Shown: positions 42,735 through 51,407 of the stretch, piece by piece
Layout of the letters: each line of letters starts with the position of its first letter
Position numbering within the stretch: the stretch's first letter is position 1
NCBI GenBank assembly: GCA_040290295.1
Contig: PSMW01000005.1
Coordinates: 97,791 to 161,790, forward strand
From: CAADGV01 sp040290295
GTDB taxonomy: Bacteria; Bacteroidota; Ignavibacteria; UBA10030; UBA6906
Direction: 5' to 3'
DNA: 64,000 bases
Notes under the pieces: model-generated
Seen by the model: the letters and a program-made list of their open reading frames with translations, nothing else
The model's database searches: none
What the model was told of the DNA's origin: nothing
Program-made: the position numbers and the translations under genes

Positions 42735-43841
42735 ATGGCAAAGTCTCCATCAACCACACAACGATCTGCCAAGCCATCCTCGCTCGATCCGCTGATCAAA
42801 AAACTCAACGCCTTCTCTGCCGACAACTACTGGGATCTCGGAAAGTTTCTCGTCGAGAGAGTCATCCCCACAGCGTTGAAGGGAGGCATTTTCGGCGATC
42901 AGATTCTCAAGCGGATGGCGGACGTCCCCGGGTTCAAGTTTCCCTACCACATGCTGAAGCAGTGCCAGATGTTCTATACCTACTATCCCGACGTCGAGAA
43001 GCGGCCGCTGCCGGAAATCTTCTACTTCGAACTTGCCACAAAGGTGGATGACAGCAAGAGGCGAGCGGACTACGAGAAGCTGGCTCTGGCGAACAAATGG
43101 ACGATCTCCGATCTTCAGCGGAAGATTCGAGAAGACGAAGCAGCTCGACGAGAAGATGAGAAGAGACGATTCGGTTTTGATTTGAAGGAAAGAAACATCT
43201 GGTCGTTTGAGAATCCCGACCCGCGGTTCGGCAAGCCGGGCTACAAAGGAAGGCTTGCGGGCCAAATCGTTGCAAACGCGCTGTGCTACTACACGGAGCC
43301 GGGTTGGTTTGTCGTCGATCCCATGGCGGGCAGCGGCACAACCGGCGATGTGATCGCGGGCGTTCCCTATTTTTCATCCCTGCGCTGCGCCATGTACGAC
43401 ATCGAGCCGAGCGACGACAGGATTCAACGTGCCAACGTGTTGCAAACAGGCATCCCTGAGCAATCCGGTACTGTGGATTACGTGTTTCTCGACCCGCCGT
43501 CTGACTTTTTCCCGAAAGCCGACCACCCCGAATTCTCTCCCGCCGCAGCAAAAGCGGAAACGTTGATGAAACTGAAAACGCTTTTGCGCGAAGGTGTGCG
43601 CGTGCTACGATCGGGTGGAAGGCTTTCGATCATCGTCGAAGCCACGATAGGAGCGTTCGGCTTCATCGACTTCCCCTACGAGGTCGCTTTGGTGATGCGG
43701 GAATTGGCGATGATACCGTTCGGCAAGGTGTACCTCCCGCGTCGGGGCGAAACAACACGGAGCCGAGCACACATCGCGGCAGCCGGTGTACGCCCGATGG
43801 CAAGCGAGTGTCGTGAACTTCTCACATTTCAAAAACCCTGA
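42735..43841 (+). CDS. Orphan DNA methyltransferase with an N-terminal DUF1016-like domain
   Basis: 368 residues in two parts. Residues about 18-135 resemble DUF1016_N, the winged-helix domain usually fused to YhcG-type nucleases: NYWDLGKFLVER, FKFPYHMLKQCQMFYTYYPD, YFELATKVDDSKRRADYEKL. Residues about 150-365 are an AdoMet-dependent MTase: motif I VVDPMAGSGTTGDVI (195-203), motif II CAMYDIEPSD, motif IV DYVFLDPPSDFF (253-256), then GGRLSIIVEA. Motif I precedes motif IV, as in ParB-domain-linked DNA MTases. DPPS replaces the usual DPPY, so the target base is unclear. No restriction enzyme is adjacent. AGAGG 5 nt upstream supports the start. Confidence 0.8.
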   Translation: MAKSPSTTQRSAKPSSLDPLIKKLNAFSADNYWDLGKFLVERVIPTALKGGIFGDQILKRMADVPGFKFPYHMLKQCQMFYTYYPDVEKRPLPEIFYFELATKVDDSKRRADYEKLALANKWTISDLQRKIREDEAARREDEKRRFGFDLKERNIWSFENPDPRFGKPGYKGRLAGQIVANALCYYTEPGWFVVDPMAGSGTTGDVIAGVPYFSSLRCAMYDIEPSDDRIQRANVLQTGIPEQSGTVDYVFLDPPSDFFPKADHPEFSPAAAKAETLMKLKTLLREGVRVLRSGGRLSIIVEATIGAFGFIDFPYEVALVMRELAMIPFGKVYLPRRGETTRSRAHIAAAGVRPMASECRELLTFQKP

Positions 43842-43849
43842 GGTGGGAT

Positions 43850-44143
43850 ATGGCAGAACGCAAGAAGCTCAACGAAGAGGAAATCCGATCGGCACTGGCG
43901 GGGCTCGAAGGATGGAGCATCCAGCAGGGGAAGCTCCATAAGGAATTTCGCTTTCTGGATTTCAACGAAGCGTTCGGTTTTATGGCGCGTATAGCGCTGA
44001 TCGCCGAACGAATGAATCACCATCCGGAATGGTTCAACGTGTACAACAAGGTCGTCATCGACCTCACAACTCATGATGTGGGCGGCATCAGTTCGTTCGA
44101 TGTCGAGTTCGCAACGCGCGTGGACCTTGTTGCTGGAGCTTAA
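43850..44143 (+). CDS. phhB: Pterin-4a-carbinolamine dehydratase
   Basis: Dehydrates 4a-hydroxytetrahydrobiopterin so it can be recycled; some members are moonlighting regulators or act in molybdopterin/folate metabolism. 97 residues. The catalytic block ERMNHHPEWFNVYNKVVIDL carries the His pair and PEW motif, and THDVGGISSFDVEFATRVD completes the family pattern. The start ERKKLNEEEIRSALAGLEGW is standard. No aromatic amino-acid hydroxylase is nearby. It begins 8 bp after the methyltransferase stop. Confidence 0.95.
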   Translation: MAERKKLNEEEIRSALAGLEGWSIQQGKLHKEFRFLDFNEAFGFMARIALIAERMNHHPEWFNVYNKVVIDLTTHDVGGISSFDVEFATRVDLVAGA

Positions 44144-44153
44144 GCTTTGCTTC

Positions 44154-44759
44154 TTAGCGCGGGGAAACGGCGCGCAACGACGCGACAAGCGAATCGAAAT
44201 CGCGTTCTGCGGCACCTATGGTCTTTGCCGGGCCGGTCAGCTTGAAGAAAACCGAGCCTTCCGGCGCCGCAACAATTGCCCCGAGCAGGCGGTAGTTCTC
44301 GTGTTTGCCTGTGGCTTGCATCATGGGTCCGCCGGGAGCGAGATACGTACCGGCAATCTTCACCATCACGACGTTGAGCCCGTTGACTGCTTTGGTCGTC
44401 CGTTCAGGTCCTCGCGGATTCTCGAACTGCTGCGCCCAACGATCGATATTCATTTGCACGTCCCCGCCTTGCCCACTGCCGAAATAAAACACACCGCACT
44501 CGCCGCCTTCTGCATCCCCTTCTGCTGCAGGAACAACGTACGTGGCAACACGCATCGTGCGAGCAGGACCTTCCGTCCATCGCGCGGGCTTTGTCCACTG
44601 CACACCGGCAACCGATGTGATGCCGAGACCCGGGTGCCCTTCGGGCATTGCCGATGGGGGTGGCGTTTGCAGTTCTTTGGGCGGCTCTGTTTCCTTCTTG
44701 GTGTTGCATGCGGGAAGAATCAGACCGATGAGGGCAACGAGGATCGCTAACTGCTTCAT
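44154..44759 (-). CDS. Lipoprotein of unknown function
   Basis: 201 residues from ATG 44759. The signal MKQLAILVALIGLILPAC has a lipobox LPAC (lipidated Cys18), followed by a low-complexity KKETEPPKELQTPPPSAMPE linker. The mature domain has WTKPARWTEGPARTMRVATY, GECGVFYFGSGQGGDVQMNI, NVVMVKIAGTY and VFFKLTGPAKTIGAAERDFD. This pattern occurs in planctomycete and Bacteroidota lipoproteins of unknown role. It converges with phhB, 10 bp apart. Confidence 0.8.
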   Translation of the reverse strand: MKQLAILVALIGLILPACNTKKETEPPKELQTPPPSAMPEGHPGLGITSVAGVQWTKPARWTEGPARTMRVATYVVPAAEGDAEGGECGVFYFGSGQGGDVQMNIDRWAQQFENPRGPERTTKAVNGLNVVMVKIAGTYLAPGGPMMQATGKHENYRLLGAIVAAPEGSVFFKLTGPAKTIGAAERDFDSLVASLRAVSPR

Positions 44760-44858
44760 GATGGAAGACCATTCTAAATTATGAATCAAATGTCGGTGAA
44801 CGAATTCATAATACACGATTTGGATCGGGCAAGCAAGGTACGCCGCGCGACGCACAGG

Positions 44859-45597
44859 TCACTCTTCGCCCATCTCTCTGAGCCTCCGTTCGGCATCGGC
44901 TCGATTCTGGATGTCGCGCAACGTGATGGGAGGAAACGTTGTGGAACGCATAAGCAGTTCTCGCGCAAGCTCAGGCTTGTCCCACTCCGTGTAGAGCAAG
45001 CCCAGCTCGTAATAATGGCGAGGAGCGGTAGGGTGCAGTTCGATCGCCTTCTTCAGCGCACGCTCGCCGTCCTCATATGAACCTTCCGGTATGCTGCCGA
45101 GGAGCAACGTAGCCAGTCGGCGTTCGAGCCAACTCAGGCTTCCCAATGCTCGATAGAACGAGCCGAGAATCGAGTATGCGATGTCGTTGGAAGGATCGAG
45201 CGCAATGGCGCGGTGCAGTTCGCGAAGAATGTCGTGCGTGAGTTTCACTTTGGTCTTGCCACCGACGTGCAATGCCACACTCCCCAACGCCGCAGCGTAC
45301 CACGTGTGTGCATCTGCGGAGAGCGAGTCGAGCTGCACGGCACGTTCGGCAAACGTTTCCGCCTCGCGGTACAACTGCTCACTCCGATCGCCTTGCTCGA
45401 CGTCACCCATACAAATGAACACGCGCGCAAGGCGCCAGAGCACGCCCGCAGAATCTGCATCGAGAAGCAATGCCTCTCGGTTACTGCTCGACCGCCGACG
45501 GATAGTTCAACGCGAGAAAAGCAGAATCGCCGCGCGCCACTGCTTCCGCCGCACGCGGCGAATGCAAAAGCGCGACGGTCAGTACGAACGCTGTCAT
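44859..45597 (-). pseudogene. Secreted TPR protein, broken by a one-base insertion
   Basis: The first frame starts at ATG 45597 with a signal peptide (TAFVLTVALLHSPRAAEAVA) and reads SAFLALNYPSAVEQ before TAA. Removing one A (T on the plus strand, 45481-45482) lets it continue as YREALLLDADSAGVLWRLAR, exactly the expected TPR helix pair. The second frame continues through LHRAIALDPSNDIAYSILGS and ALKKAIELHPTAPRHYYELG to GEE at 44859, with four or more TPR-like units. The match across the break is strong. It may be an assembly error or a true mutation. The gene follows the desaturase by 7 bp. Confidence 0.8.
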
Positions 45598-45604
45598 CAC
45601 AACG

Positions 45605-46462
45605 CTATTTCATCGCCAGACGCTTTGCGTCGGTTTCGACCGCCGGCGGTGTTGACCTGCCGAACGGGCGGAACGCAAAAACGAATTGTTTGAAATATCC
45701 TTCGGGGACGTACGTCTTCAATCCATACTCTTGTGCCTTTTCTTGCGGCAACCACGCTGTGCCGAAGATCCAATCCCAGATCGCCAACTTTGTCGCAAAG
45801 TTTCGGTTTCGGCCCTTGCTCGGCGTGTGATGCAAACGGTGCATTTCGGGTCCGTTGATGATGTGCTGTAGCTTTCCGGTGTGCACGTCGAGATTGGAAT
45901 GGATATACATCCCCCACACAGCGCTGATGATGCCCTTGTAGGAGACAACTTCGGGAGAGGCACTCAGCAACACGATCGGCATGAACTCCACGGTTTGGTT
46001 GATGAGAATCTCGAAGGCATGCGACCGAGAGCCAGAGAGCCAATCCACTTTCTTGGGCGAGTGATGCGCCTCGTGAATACGCCAAAGGAATTTGTTGTTG
46101 TGCTGCCAACGGTGCATCCAGTAAATGTAAAAATCGTGGGTCACCGTGAAGAGAACAAGCTGCGCCCACACGGGCCAGCCGGAAAGCAACTGCAATTGCG
46201 ACAAGCCCGTCCACTCATCCACCGCCCGACTGATGTAGTTGAAGATGATGATGCCAAGAATGTAGCTCTGCGCGATCGTATAGAGCGCGAGGTCGTCGAA
46301 GAACCCCTCGCGCAGCACTTCTTGCCCCGGATTGTAGGGGAAGTTCCGCTCTAACACTACGAACATCACCGCCGCTGAGGCAATGACGATAATGGATGTC
46401 AACTCCGCATGCGACATGCCTGCGAAGTAATCGACGATGATCTGCGTGAGATCATGCAGCAT
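45605..46462 (-). CDS. Sterol desaturase/fatty-acid hydroxylase superfamily protein
   Basis: 285-residue di-iron membrane enzyme. The histidine boxes are HDFYIYWMHRWQH, WRIHEAHHSPKKVDWLSGSR and MHRLHHTPSKG, plus NLDVHTG; all eight or more iron ligands appear to be present. Four hydrophobic spans flank them. The family hydroxylates or desaturates lipids such as fatty acids, sterols or carotenoids; ether-lipid enzymes also belong here. The substrate is unknown. The upstream space of 72 bp to the NeuB-type gene lacks a recognisable promoter. Confidence 0.92.
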   Translation of the reverse strand: MLHDLTQIIVDYFAGMSHAELTSIIVIASAAVMFVVLERNFPYNPGQEVLREGFFDDLALYTIAQSYILGIIIFNYISRAVDEWTGLSQLQLLSGWPVWAQLVLFTVTHDFYIYWMHRWQHNNKFLWRIHEAHHSPKKVDWLSGSRSHAFEILINQTVEFMPIVLLSASPEVVSYKGIISAVWGMYIHSNLDVHTGKLQHIINGPEMHRLHHTPSKGRNRNFATKLAIWDWIFGTAWLPQEKAQEYGLKTYVPEGYFKQFVFAFRPFGRSTPPAVETDAKRLAMK

Positions 46463-46534
46463 AGTGTATCACCTCTCGTATCGTTTCAAACACCAAGGAC
46501 GTCGGCTGAGCGCACCCGCATACTCATTGCGACT

Positions 46535-47440
46535 TCACACTCCGAGGCATTCCGGTACACCTGGTTTCACTCGCCGAAGTTTCTCCCGCTGTTTCAACTC
46601 TTCGGGATAGACCTGCTTGATACCATCGCCCATCGCCTTTTCGATGTCGCGGATATTGGCAACCAGTCTCATCAATCCGCCGATCTCGACGGATGCCGCC
46701 TGATCGCTTCCCCACATGGCGCGGTCGAGCGTGATGTGCCGCTCGACGAATGTCGCTCCGAGCGACACCGCCGCCCAAGTCGGCGATAGGCCCACTTCGT
46801 GTCCCGAATACCCGATGGGACATTCTGGATACCGTTGCTTCAGCACGGGAATCAACCGTAAGTTCAACTGCTCGGGCGGACAAGGATACGTCGAGGTGGT
46901 GTGGGCGATGAGAAGATTCTTCTTACCGAGCACCTGTACCGCTCGATCGATCTCCTCCATTGTTGACATACCTGTCGAGAGGATCAGCGGTTTTCCCGTC
47001 GCTCGATGCTCAAGCAGCAGATCGATGTCGGTGACGGCGGCGGAAGCGATCTTGTAGCAAGGAGGATTGAACTGTTCCATGAACGCGACCGAATCCTCAT
47101 CCCAACATGATGCGAACCAGAGAATCCCTCGCTCGTTGCAGTGACGGTCGATGGCTTCGTACTCCCGTTGCCCGAACTCGACCTTGTACCGATAGTCGAT
47201 ATACGTCATGCGTCCCCACGGCGTGTCACGTTCGATGGACCACTGATCTTTCGGGACACACTTTTCGGGATTTCGTTTTTGGAACTTGACGGCATCGCAG
47301 CCCGCGAGGACGGCGCCGTCGATCAACTTCTTGGCGATCTCCAACGATCCGTTATGATTGATGCCGATTTCCGCGATCACAAACACCGGCTGACCGTCGC
47401 CAACCATTCTGTTGCCGATTCGAACGACTGCGTTTTCCAT
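46535..47440 (-). CDS. NeuB-family sialic-acid-synthase-like aldolase without SAF domain
   Basis: Condenses phosphoenolpyruvate with an aldose to make a 3-deoxy-ulosonate. 301 residues covering only the TIM barrel: VFVIAEIGINHNGSLEIAKK, CDAVKFQKRNPEKCV, YKIASAAVTDIDLLL, KPLILSTGMSTMEEID, LIAHTTSTYPCPPEQLNLRL, CPIGYSGHEVGLSPTWAAVS and ERHITLDRAMWGSDQAASVE. The C-terminal SAF (antifreeze-like) domain of full-length NeuB (about 345 residues), which closes the active site in the dimer, is absent. It belongs to the minus-strand sugar cluster, 24 bp after the KdsC-type gene. Confidence 0.92.
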   Translation of the reverse strand: MENAVVRIGNRMVGDGQPVFVIAEIGINHNGSLEIAKKLIDGAVLAGCDAVKFQKRNPEKCVPKDQWSIERDTPWGRMTYIDYRYKVEFGQREYEAIDRHCNERGILWFASCWDEDSVAFMEQFNPPCYKIASAAVTDIDLLLEHRATGKPLILSTGMSTMEEIDRAVQVLGKKNLLIAHTTSTYPCPPEQLNLRLIPVLKQRYPECPIGYSGHEVGLSPTWAAVSLGATFVERHITLDRAMWGSDQAASVEIGGLMRLVANIRDIEKAMGDGIKQVYPEELKQREKLRRVKPGVPECLGV

Positions 47441-47464
47441 GCTTCTTCCTGGATAATGTGAACA

Positions 47465-48067
47465 CTACGTACGCTGTTTCAGCAACCATTCAGCAAAGTC
47501 CCTGAATGCGCCATGTCCCCCATTGCATTTGCAACGATAATGTGCCACACGCCGAACGATCGGCATACCATCTTTCGGCGTGGCGGTAAGTCCTTCCTGT
47601 GCGAGCGCCTGCATGATCTGGAGATCGTTGACATCATCTCCGATGTAGGCGAGGTTCTCGATCTGAAGGCGTGTTTCCTCAAGAATGTGTGGAAGGTGTT
47701 GTGCCTTATCCTGAACACCGATATAGAGGTACGGCATATGAAGCTTCTCCGCGCGCTTCTTCACACTCGGTGAGGTTTCGCTGGTAATGATGGCCGTTTC
47801 GATACCGGCTCGACGCAACAACTCCACTCCCATACCGTCGCGAATCGAAAACCGTTTGAACAGTTCACCTGTTTCGCCATAGTACACCCCGGTATCGGTC
47901 AGCACCCCGTCGTTGTCCGTCAGAACAAGACGAATGTTGCGTGCTCTTCGGCTCACCTCCTTGGTTGAAAGTTTCGGGATCAGGTTTGTCTGGTGCTTTG
48001 CCACGAGTGGTATCGTCGATGATGAAAGCGTTCGCGATGCATAGTTACCATACCGTCCATCCTCCAT
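47465..48067 (-). CDS. KdsC-type HAD phosphatase (3-deoxy-ulosonate 8-/9-phosphatase-like)
   Basis: 200 residues. HAD motif I is RLVLTDNDGVLTDTGVYYGE with nucleophile Asp51 and acid Asp53, motif II GIETAIITSETSPSVKKRAE, and motif IV LAYIGDDVNDLQIMQALAQE. The C0-type short HAD fold matches KdsC and the phosphatase domain found in some sialate synthases. It would dephosphorylate the product of the neighbouring NeuB-like enzyme. ATG 48067 overlaps the SDR gene by 23 nt; GTG 48004 is an alternative start that removes the overlap. Confidence 0.9.
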   Translation of the reverse strand: MEDGRYGNYASRTLSSSTIPLVAKHQTNLIPKLSTKEVSRRARNIRLVLTDNDGVLTDTGVYYGETGELFKRFSIRDGMGVELLRRAGIETAIITSETSPSVKKRAEKLHMPYLYIGVQDKAQHLPHILEETRLQIENLAYIGDDVNDLQIMQALAQEGLTATPKDGMPIVRRVAHYRCKCNGGHGAFRDFAEWLLKQRT

Positions 48068-48857
48068 CAACCACCAAGTTTGCGCCGGTCATGTACGCCG
48101 AAGCATCGCCGGCGAGAAACACAATTGCGCCCTTGTAATCCGTTGGTGCTGCCATGCGTCCCAACGGGGTCCGCGCCGCATAGTTATGGACGAAGAACTC
48201 ATCCTGCTGATTCTCGACACCGCCGGGTGACAGACAATTGACACGCACGCCGGCACGTCCCCAATATGCCGCGAGAAAGCGCGTGAACGCGATAATGGCC
48301 CCCTTGGTCGTCGGATAGGCAGCCGATTTGTAGAATGCCTGCGTCCCATCGGGACGTCGATACAACGATTGGTCGGGTGCGACGATGCCGTACGTCGATG
48401 CGATATTGATGATGCTTCCTTTGCCTGCCTTTGCCATAACACTCCCGATCACTTGCGAACACAGGAACGTGCCGGTGAGGTTGACATCCAACGACTTCTG
48501 CCACAACTCGAGCGGATAGTGCTCGAACTGTGAAAGTTCCAACGCCGCCTGCAGGCTCTCGAACTTGTCGTTCACCGCCGCATTGTTGACGAGAACGTCG
48601 ATCCTGCCGAACTCTTTCACCACGCGCGAGCACAGCGCCTCGACCGACTGCTTCTTGGTGATGTCAACGCCGACGCCGAGTGCTGCGGGCGAGAGTGTCG
48701 CAGCAAAGGTGCGGCAGGAAGCTTCGTCTACATCTGCAACCACAACGTGTGCACCCGCCTCTGCAAGCGCCGAGCAGTGGTGCTTGCCGAGCAAGCCGGC
48801 GCCGCCCGTCACGATCGCTACCTTTCCGGTGAGTCGGAACAACTCGTTCACCATCAT
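48045..48857 (-). CDS. SDR-family oxidoreductase
   Basis: 270 residues, classical short-chain dehydrogenase/reductase. Cofactor motif KVAIVTGGAGLLGKHHCSAL, NNAA motif in DVLVNNAAVNDKFES, catalytic Ser154 in NIASTYGIVA, and Tyr181/Lys185 in AYPTTKGAIIAFTRFL. The end AYMTGANLVVDGGWTVW is standard. The acidic Asp42 after the second strand suggests NAD. An unusual insert (DQSLYRRPDGTQAFYKSAAY) precedes the catalytic Tyr, as in sugar-acid-pathway SDRs. It presumably oxidises or reduces a sugar intermediate in this cluster. Confidence 0.92.
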   Translation of the reverse strand: MMVNELFRLTGKVAIVTGGAGLLGKHHCSALAEAGAHVVVADVDEASCRTFAATLSPAALGVGVDITKKQSVEALCSRVVKEFGRIDVLVNNAAVNDKFESLQAALELSQFEHYPLELWQKSLDVNLTGTFLCSQVIGSVMAKAGKGSIINIASTYGIVAPDQSLYRRPDGTQAFYKSAAYPTTKGAIIAFTRFLAAYWGRAGVRVNCLSPGGVENQQDEFFVHNYAARTPLGRMAAPTDYKGAIVFLAGDASAYMTGANLVVDGGWTVW

Positions 48858-49000
48858 ACAACGCTCATCATTGCTACCTGAAGTATCTGTGCACAACAAC
48901 GGAGATCTTCTGCCGTCGATGTGACGAAGCGGGTTTGGGCACGTATCAACGTGAGCGATCCTTTACAGATGTTGAATGCGTTTGTTCGAAGAACTCTTCG

Positions 49001-50344
49001 CTAAGGTTTCACAGCGAGTTTCGGCTTCACGTTGAAGTTGCTCGTCTTGCGGAAGACGGGTTCGACGCACTCGCCGCGTAGATACGCACGCACGTTCTGC
49101 TCTTCCACCGCTTGCTTGAGGATCGGTAGAACATCCCGGTAGGCTTCGAGCGTGTACGCCACATCGTTTTCGGTGTGTGCATAGCACATTGTGTGAAACC
49201 CGCTCCAGAGGATGCCGCGCTTGAACAGCTCTTGTTGCACGAGGGATTTCATTTCCAGCGGATTGCCGGCAGCAGCATCGAACGTCACGATGGATCGGAA
49301 TCCGAAGCCTGAACATTTGGTGTAACTCATCCCCAACTCGGCTGCAATCGCGTTGTAGCCGTCGCGCAGTGTGCTGCCGAGCGTGTCGAGATAGACGGTC
49401 ACACGCTTGGAGCGGATTTCGTTGATCGTTGCTTTGACGGCTGCAAGCGACAACGCTTCGCCGCCAAAGGTGGTAAAGAAGAACACCTCTTTTTCGAACA
49501 ACGACATCACGTCGCGCCTTCCGCAGAGAATGCCGATCGGCATTCCGTTGGCAACCGCCTTGGAGAACGTGGCGAGATCGGCTTTGACGCCGAAAAACTC
49601 TTGGGCGCCACCGAGGGCAATCCGAAATCCCGTCCACATCTCGTCGAAGATGAGGAGCGTGCCGTTGGCTTCGCACACTTCCTTGAGTTTGTGCAGGAAG
49701 TTCTCGCGCGGTGCCTCGAAGACCATCGGTTCGAGAATCACCGCAGCCGTATCGCTATCCAACGAGTCCACAACGGACTGGATGTCGTTGTAGTTAAATG
49801 TGAAGGTGAGGTCTTGCACCGCCTGTGGAATCCCCTTGTTACGATCGGTGACGCTGATATACCAATCGTGCCAGCCGTGGTAGCCGCAGCAAAGAATGTT
49901 ATTCCGGCCCGTAAACGCACGCGCCACGCGCACCGCCGCGCTCGTCACGTCGGCGCCCGTTTTGCTGAAGCGAACGCTCTCGGCGTTCGGCACAACCTCG
50001 CGGAGCAACTCCGCCACTTCCACCTCGAGCGGATGCATCATCGAAAACGTAATCCCGTCGGCAAGTTGCTCTTTGATCGCGTTGTCCACCGCCTCATAGC
50101 AGTAGCCGAGGGAAATCGGTCCGATCGCCATGTTGTAGTCGATGTATTCATTCCCATCCACATCCCACACGTGCGCGCCTTTGCCGCGAACAAGGTACTT
50201 GGGAGCGACGCCGCGAACGTACTGACCCGGTCCTTTCGCCAGCGTTTGCGTGAGCGCGGGAATCAGACCGAGAGCACGGGCGTAGAGTGCATCGCTCTCG
50301 GTAATCGTCGGGTAGTGTTCATTGAAACGTATTGTGTTGGGCAT
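49001..50344 (-). CDS. Class III aminotransferase, glutamate-1-semialdehyde aminomutase-like
   Basis: 447 residues, fold type I PLP enzyme. HVWDVDGNEYIDYNMAIGPI near the start, SVRFSKTGADVTSAAVRVAR, CCGYHGWHDWYI, LLIFDEMWTGFRIALGGAQE with Asp234, and the Schiff-base Lys262 in ATFSKAVANGMPIGILCG. HemL proper carries out an intramolecular transfer on a tRNA-derived substrate. Here the position among sugar genes and the divergent substrate loop (IEPMVFEAPRENF-like LEPMVFEAPRENFLHKLKEV) suggest amination of a sugar aldehyde or ketone. True HemL cannot be excluded on sequence alone. Confidence 0.88.
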   Translation of the reverse strand: MPNTIRFNEHYPTITESDALYARALGLIPALTQTLAKGPGQYVRGVAPKYLVRGKGAHVWDVDGNEYIDYNMAIGPISLGYCYEAVDNAIKEQLADGITFSMMHPLEVEVAELLREVVPNAESVRFSKTGADVTSAAVRVARAFTGRNNILCCGYHGWHDWYISVTDRNKGIPQAVQDLTFTFNYNDIQSVVDSLDSDTAAVILEPMVFEAPRENFLHKLKEVCEANGTLLIFDEMWTGFRIALGGAQEFFGVKADLATFSKAVANGMPIGILCGRRDVMSLFEKEVFFFTTFGGEALSLAAVKATINEIRSKRVTVYLDTLGSTLRDGYNAIAAELGMSYTKCSGFGFRSIVTFDAAAGNPLEMKSLVQQELFKRGILWSGFHTMCYAHTENDVAYTLEAYRDVLPILKQAVEEQNVRAYLRGECVEPVFRKTSNFNVKPKLAVKP

Positions 50345-50454
50345 TGTTCTCTCTTCTTTTGGAATTCGTCATTGATGGAGAAGACAACTCTGCGAGATAC
50401 GGCGAGCGTTTGCACCATCGTCCAAACATCCTCGCCGGTTCTTCACGGTCGCCT

Positions 50455-51360
50455 TCATTGAGGCTCTTTCACCTTGCGCAACACGCGTTGTGCAAGGTGA
50501 GCGCCGGTAAACCTCTCGTATGTCAACACGTCCTCGAGCAGCGCGGGTTTGAACCAACGTTGCTCGAGAGCGATCGGGTGCACGTCGCAAACAGTGCGGT
50601 GCTTCGTCAACACCTCGCTAACGATCGTAAAGAGACCGCCGGTCAGGAAATGATCCTCGACCGTTACCACGAACCCTGTTTCGCGTGCTGCGGCAAGAAT
50701 GGCTTCCTCATCCACCGGGGAGAGTGTCCGCAGGCTGATGACGCGTGCAGACACACCATCCTCCTCAAGAAGCTGCGCTGCTTTCAGCACTTCACGAACG
50801 AGGAATCCGTACGACAGCAGTGCAACATCCTCACCCTCTCGCAAGAGTTCTGCTTTGCCGATCTCGAATCGTGTGTGATGATCGAACGATCGAGCTACCG
50901 CGTTGAAGCGCATGTACGCCGGATGCGGATCGATCATCGCGGCGAGCGCTTCGGCTTGCTCCTCACTGTCGGTCGGGCACAAGACGCGCATGTTCGGAAT
51001 GCCGCGAAGGATCGCTACGTCTTCGAGCGCCTGGTGTGTGGGACCGTTGGCTTCGGAAAGAAATCCCGCGACGGCGCCGACCAATTTGACCGGCAATCCG
51101 GAAATGCCGACGTCGGTACGGATGAACTCGAACGCACGGAGTGTGAGAAACGTTGCCAACGCATGACAAATCGGGATGCGCCCGCGTAGTGCGAGCCCCG
51201 CCGCTGTACCGATCATGGTTTGCTCCGCAATGCCGAAGTCGATAAAGCGCTTGCCGAGCAAACCGGTAATGTTTCGCATCGCCGCTCGGTTCTCCGCGGT
51301 CAACACGACGATGTCGTCGCGCTGTTCAACAAGGAGTTTCAGTTGGTCTTCGTACGTCAT
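50455..51360 (-). CDS. Transketolase C-terminal subunit
   Basis: 301 residues covering the pyrimidine-binding and C-terminal transketolase domains: DDIVVLTAENRAAMRNITGL, KRFIDFGIAEQTMIGTAAGL with the catalytic Glu, PVKLVGAVAGFLSEANGPTH, QALEDVAILRGIPNMRVLCP, and VVTVEDHFLTGGLFTIVSEV. Together with the next gene it makes a split thiamine-diphosphate enzyme that moves two-carbon ketol units. Stand-alone split transketolases are common in archaea and in sugar clusters. It lies 47 bp downstream of the N-terminal subunit gene. Confidence 0.93.
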   Translation of the reverse strand: MTYEDQLKLLVEQRDDIVVLTAENRAAMRNITGLLGKRFIDFGIAEQTMIGTAAGLALRGRIPICHALATFLTLRAFEFIRTDVGISGLPVKLVGAVAGFLSEANGPTHQALEDVAILRGIPNMRVLCPTDSEEQAEALAAMIDPHPAYMRFNAVARSFDHHTRFEIGKAELLREGEDVALLSYGFLVREVLKAAQLLEEDGVSARVISLRTLSPVDEEAILAAARETGFVVTVEDHFLTGGLFTIVSEVLTKHRTVCDVHPIALEQRWFKPALLEDVLTYERFTGAHLAQRVLRKVKEPQ

Positions 51361-51407
51361 GTGCCTGGGTTGTCTGGAGTGGGTTCAAGGTTCAGCAATC
51401 CTCTTTT

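Noticed and set aside
42735..44143. Restriction-modification system around the methyltransferase
   Set aside because: Flanking genes are an aldolase and a pterin dehydratase; no nuclease, specificity subunit or control gene is present.
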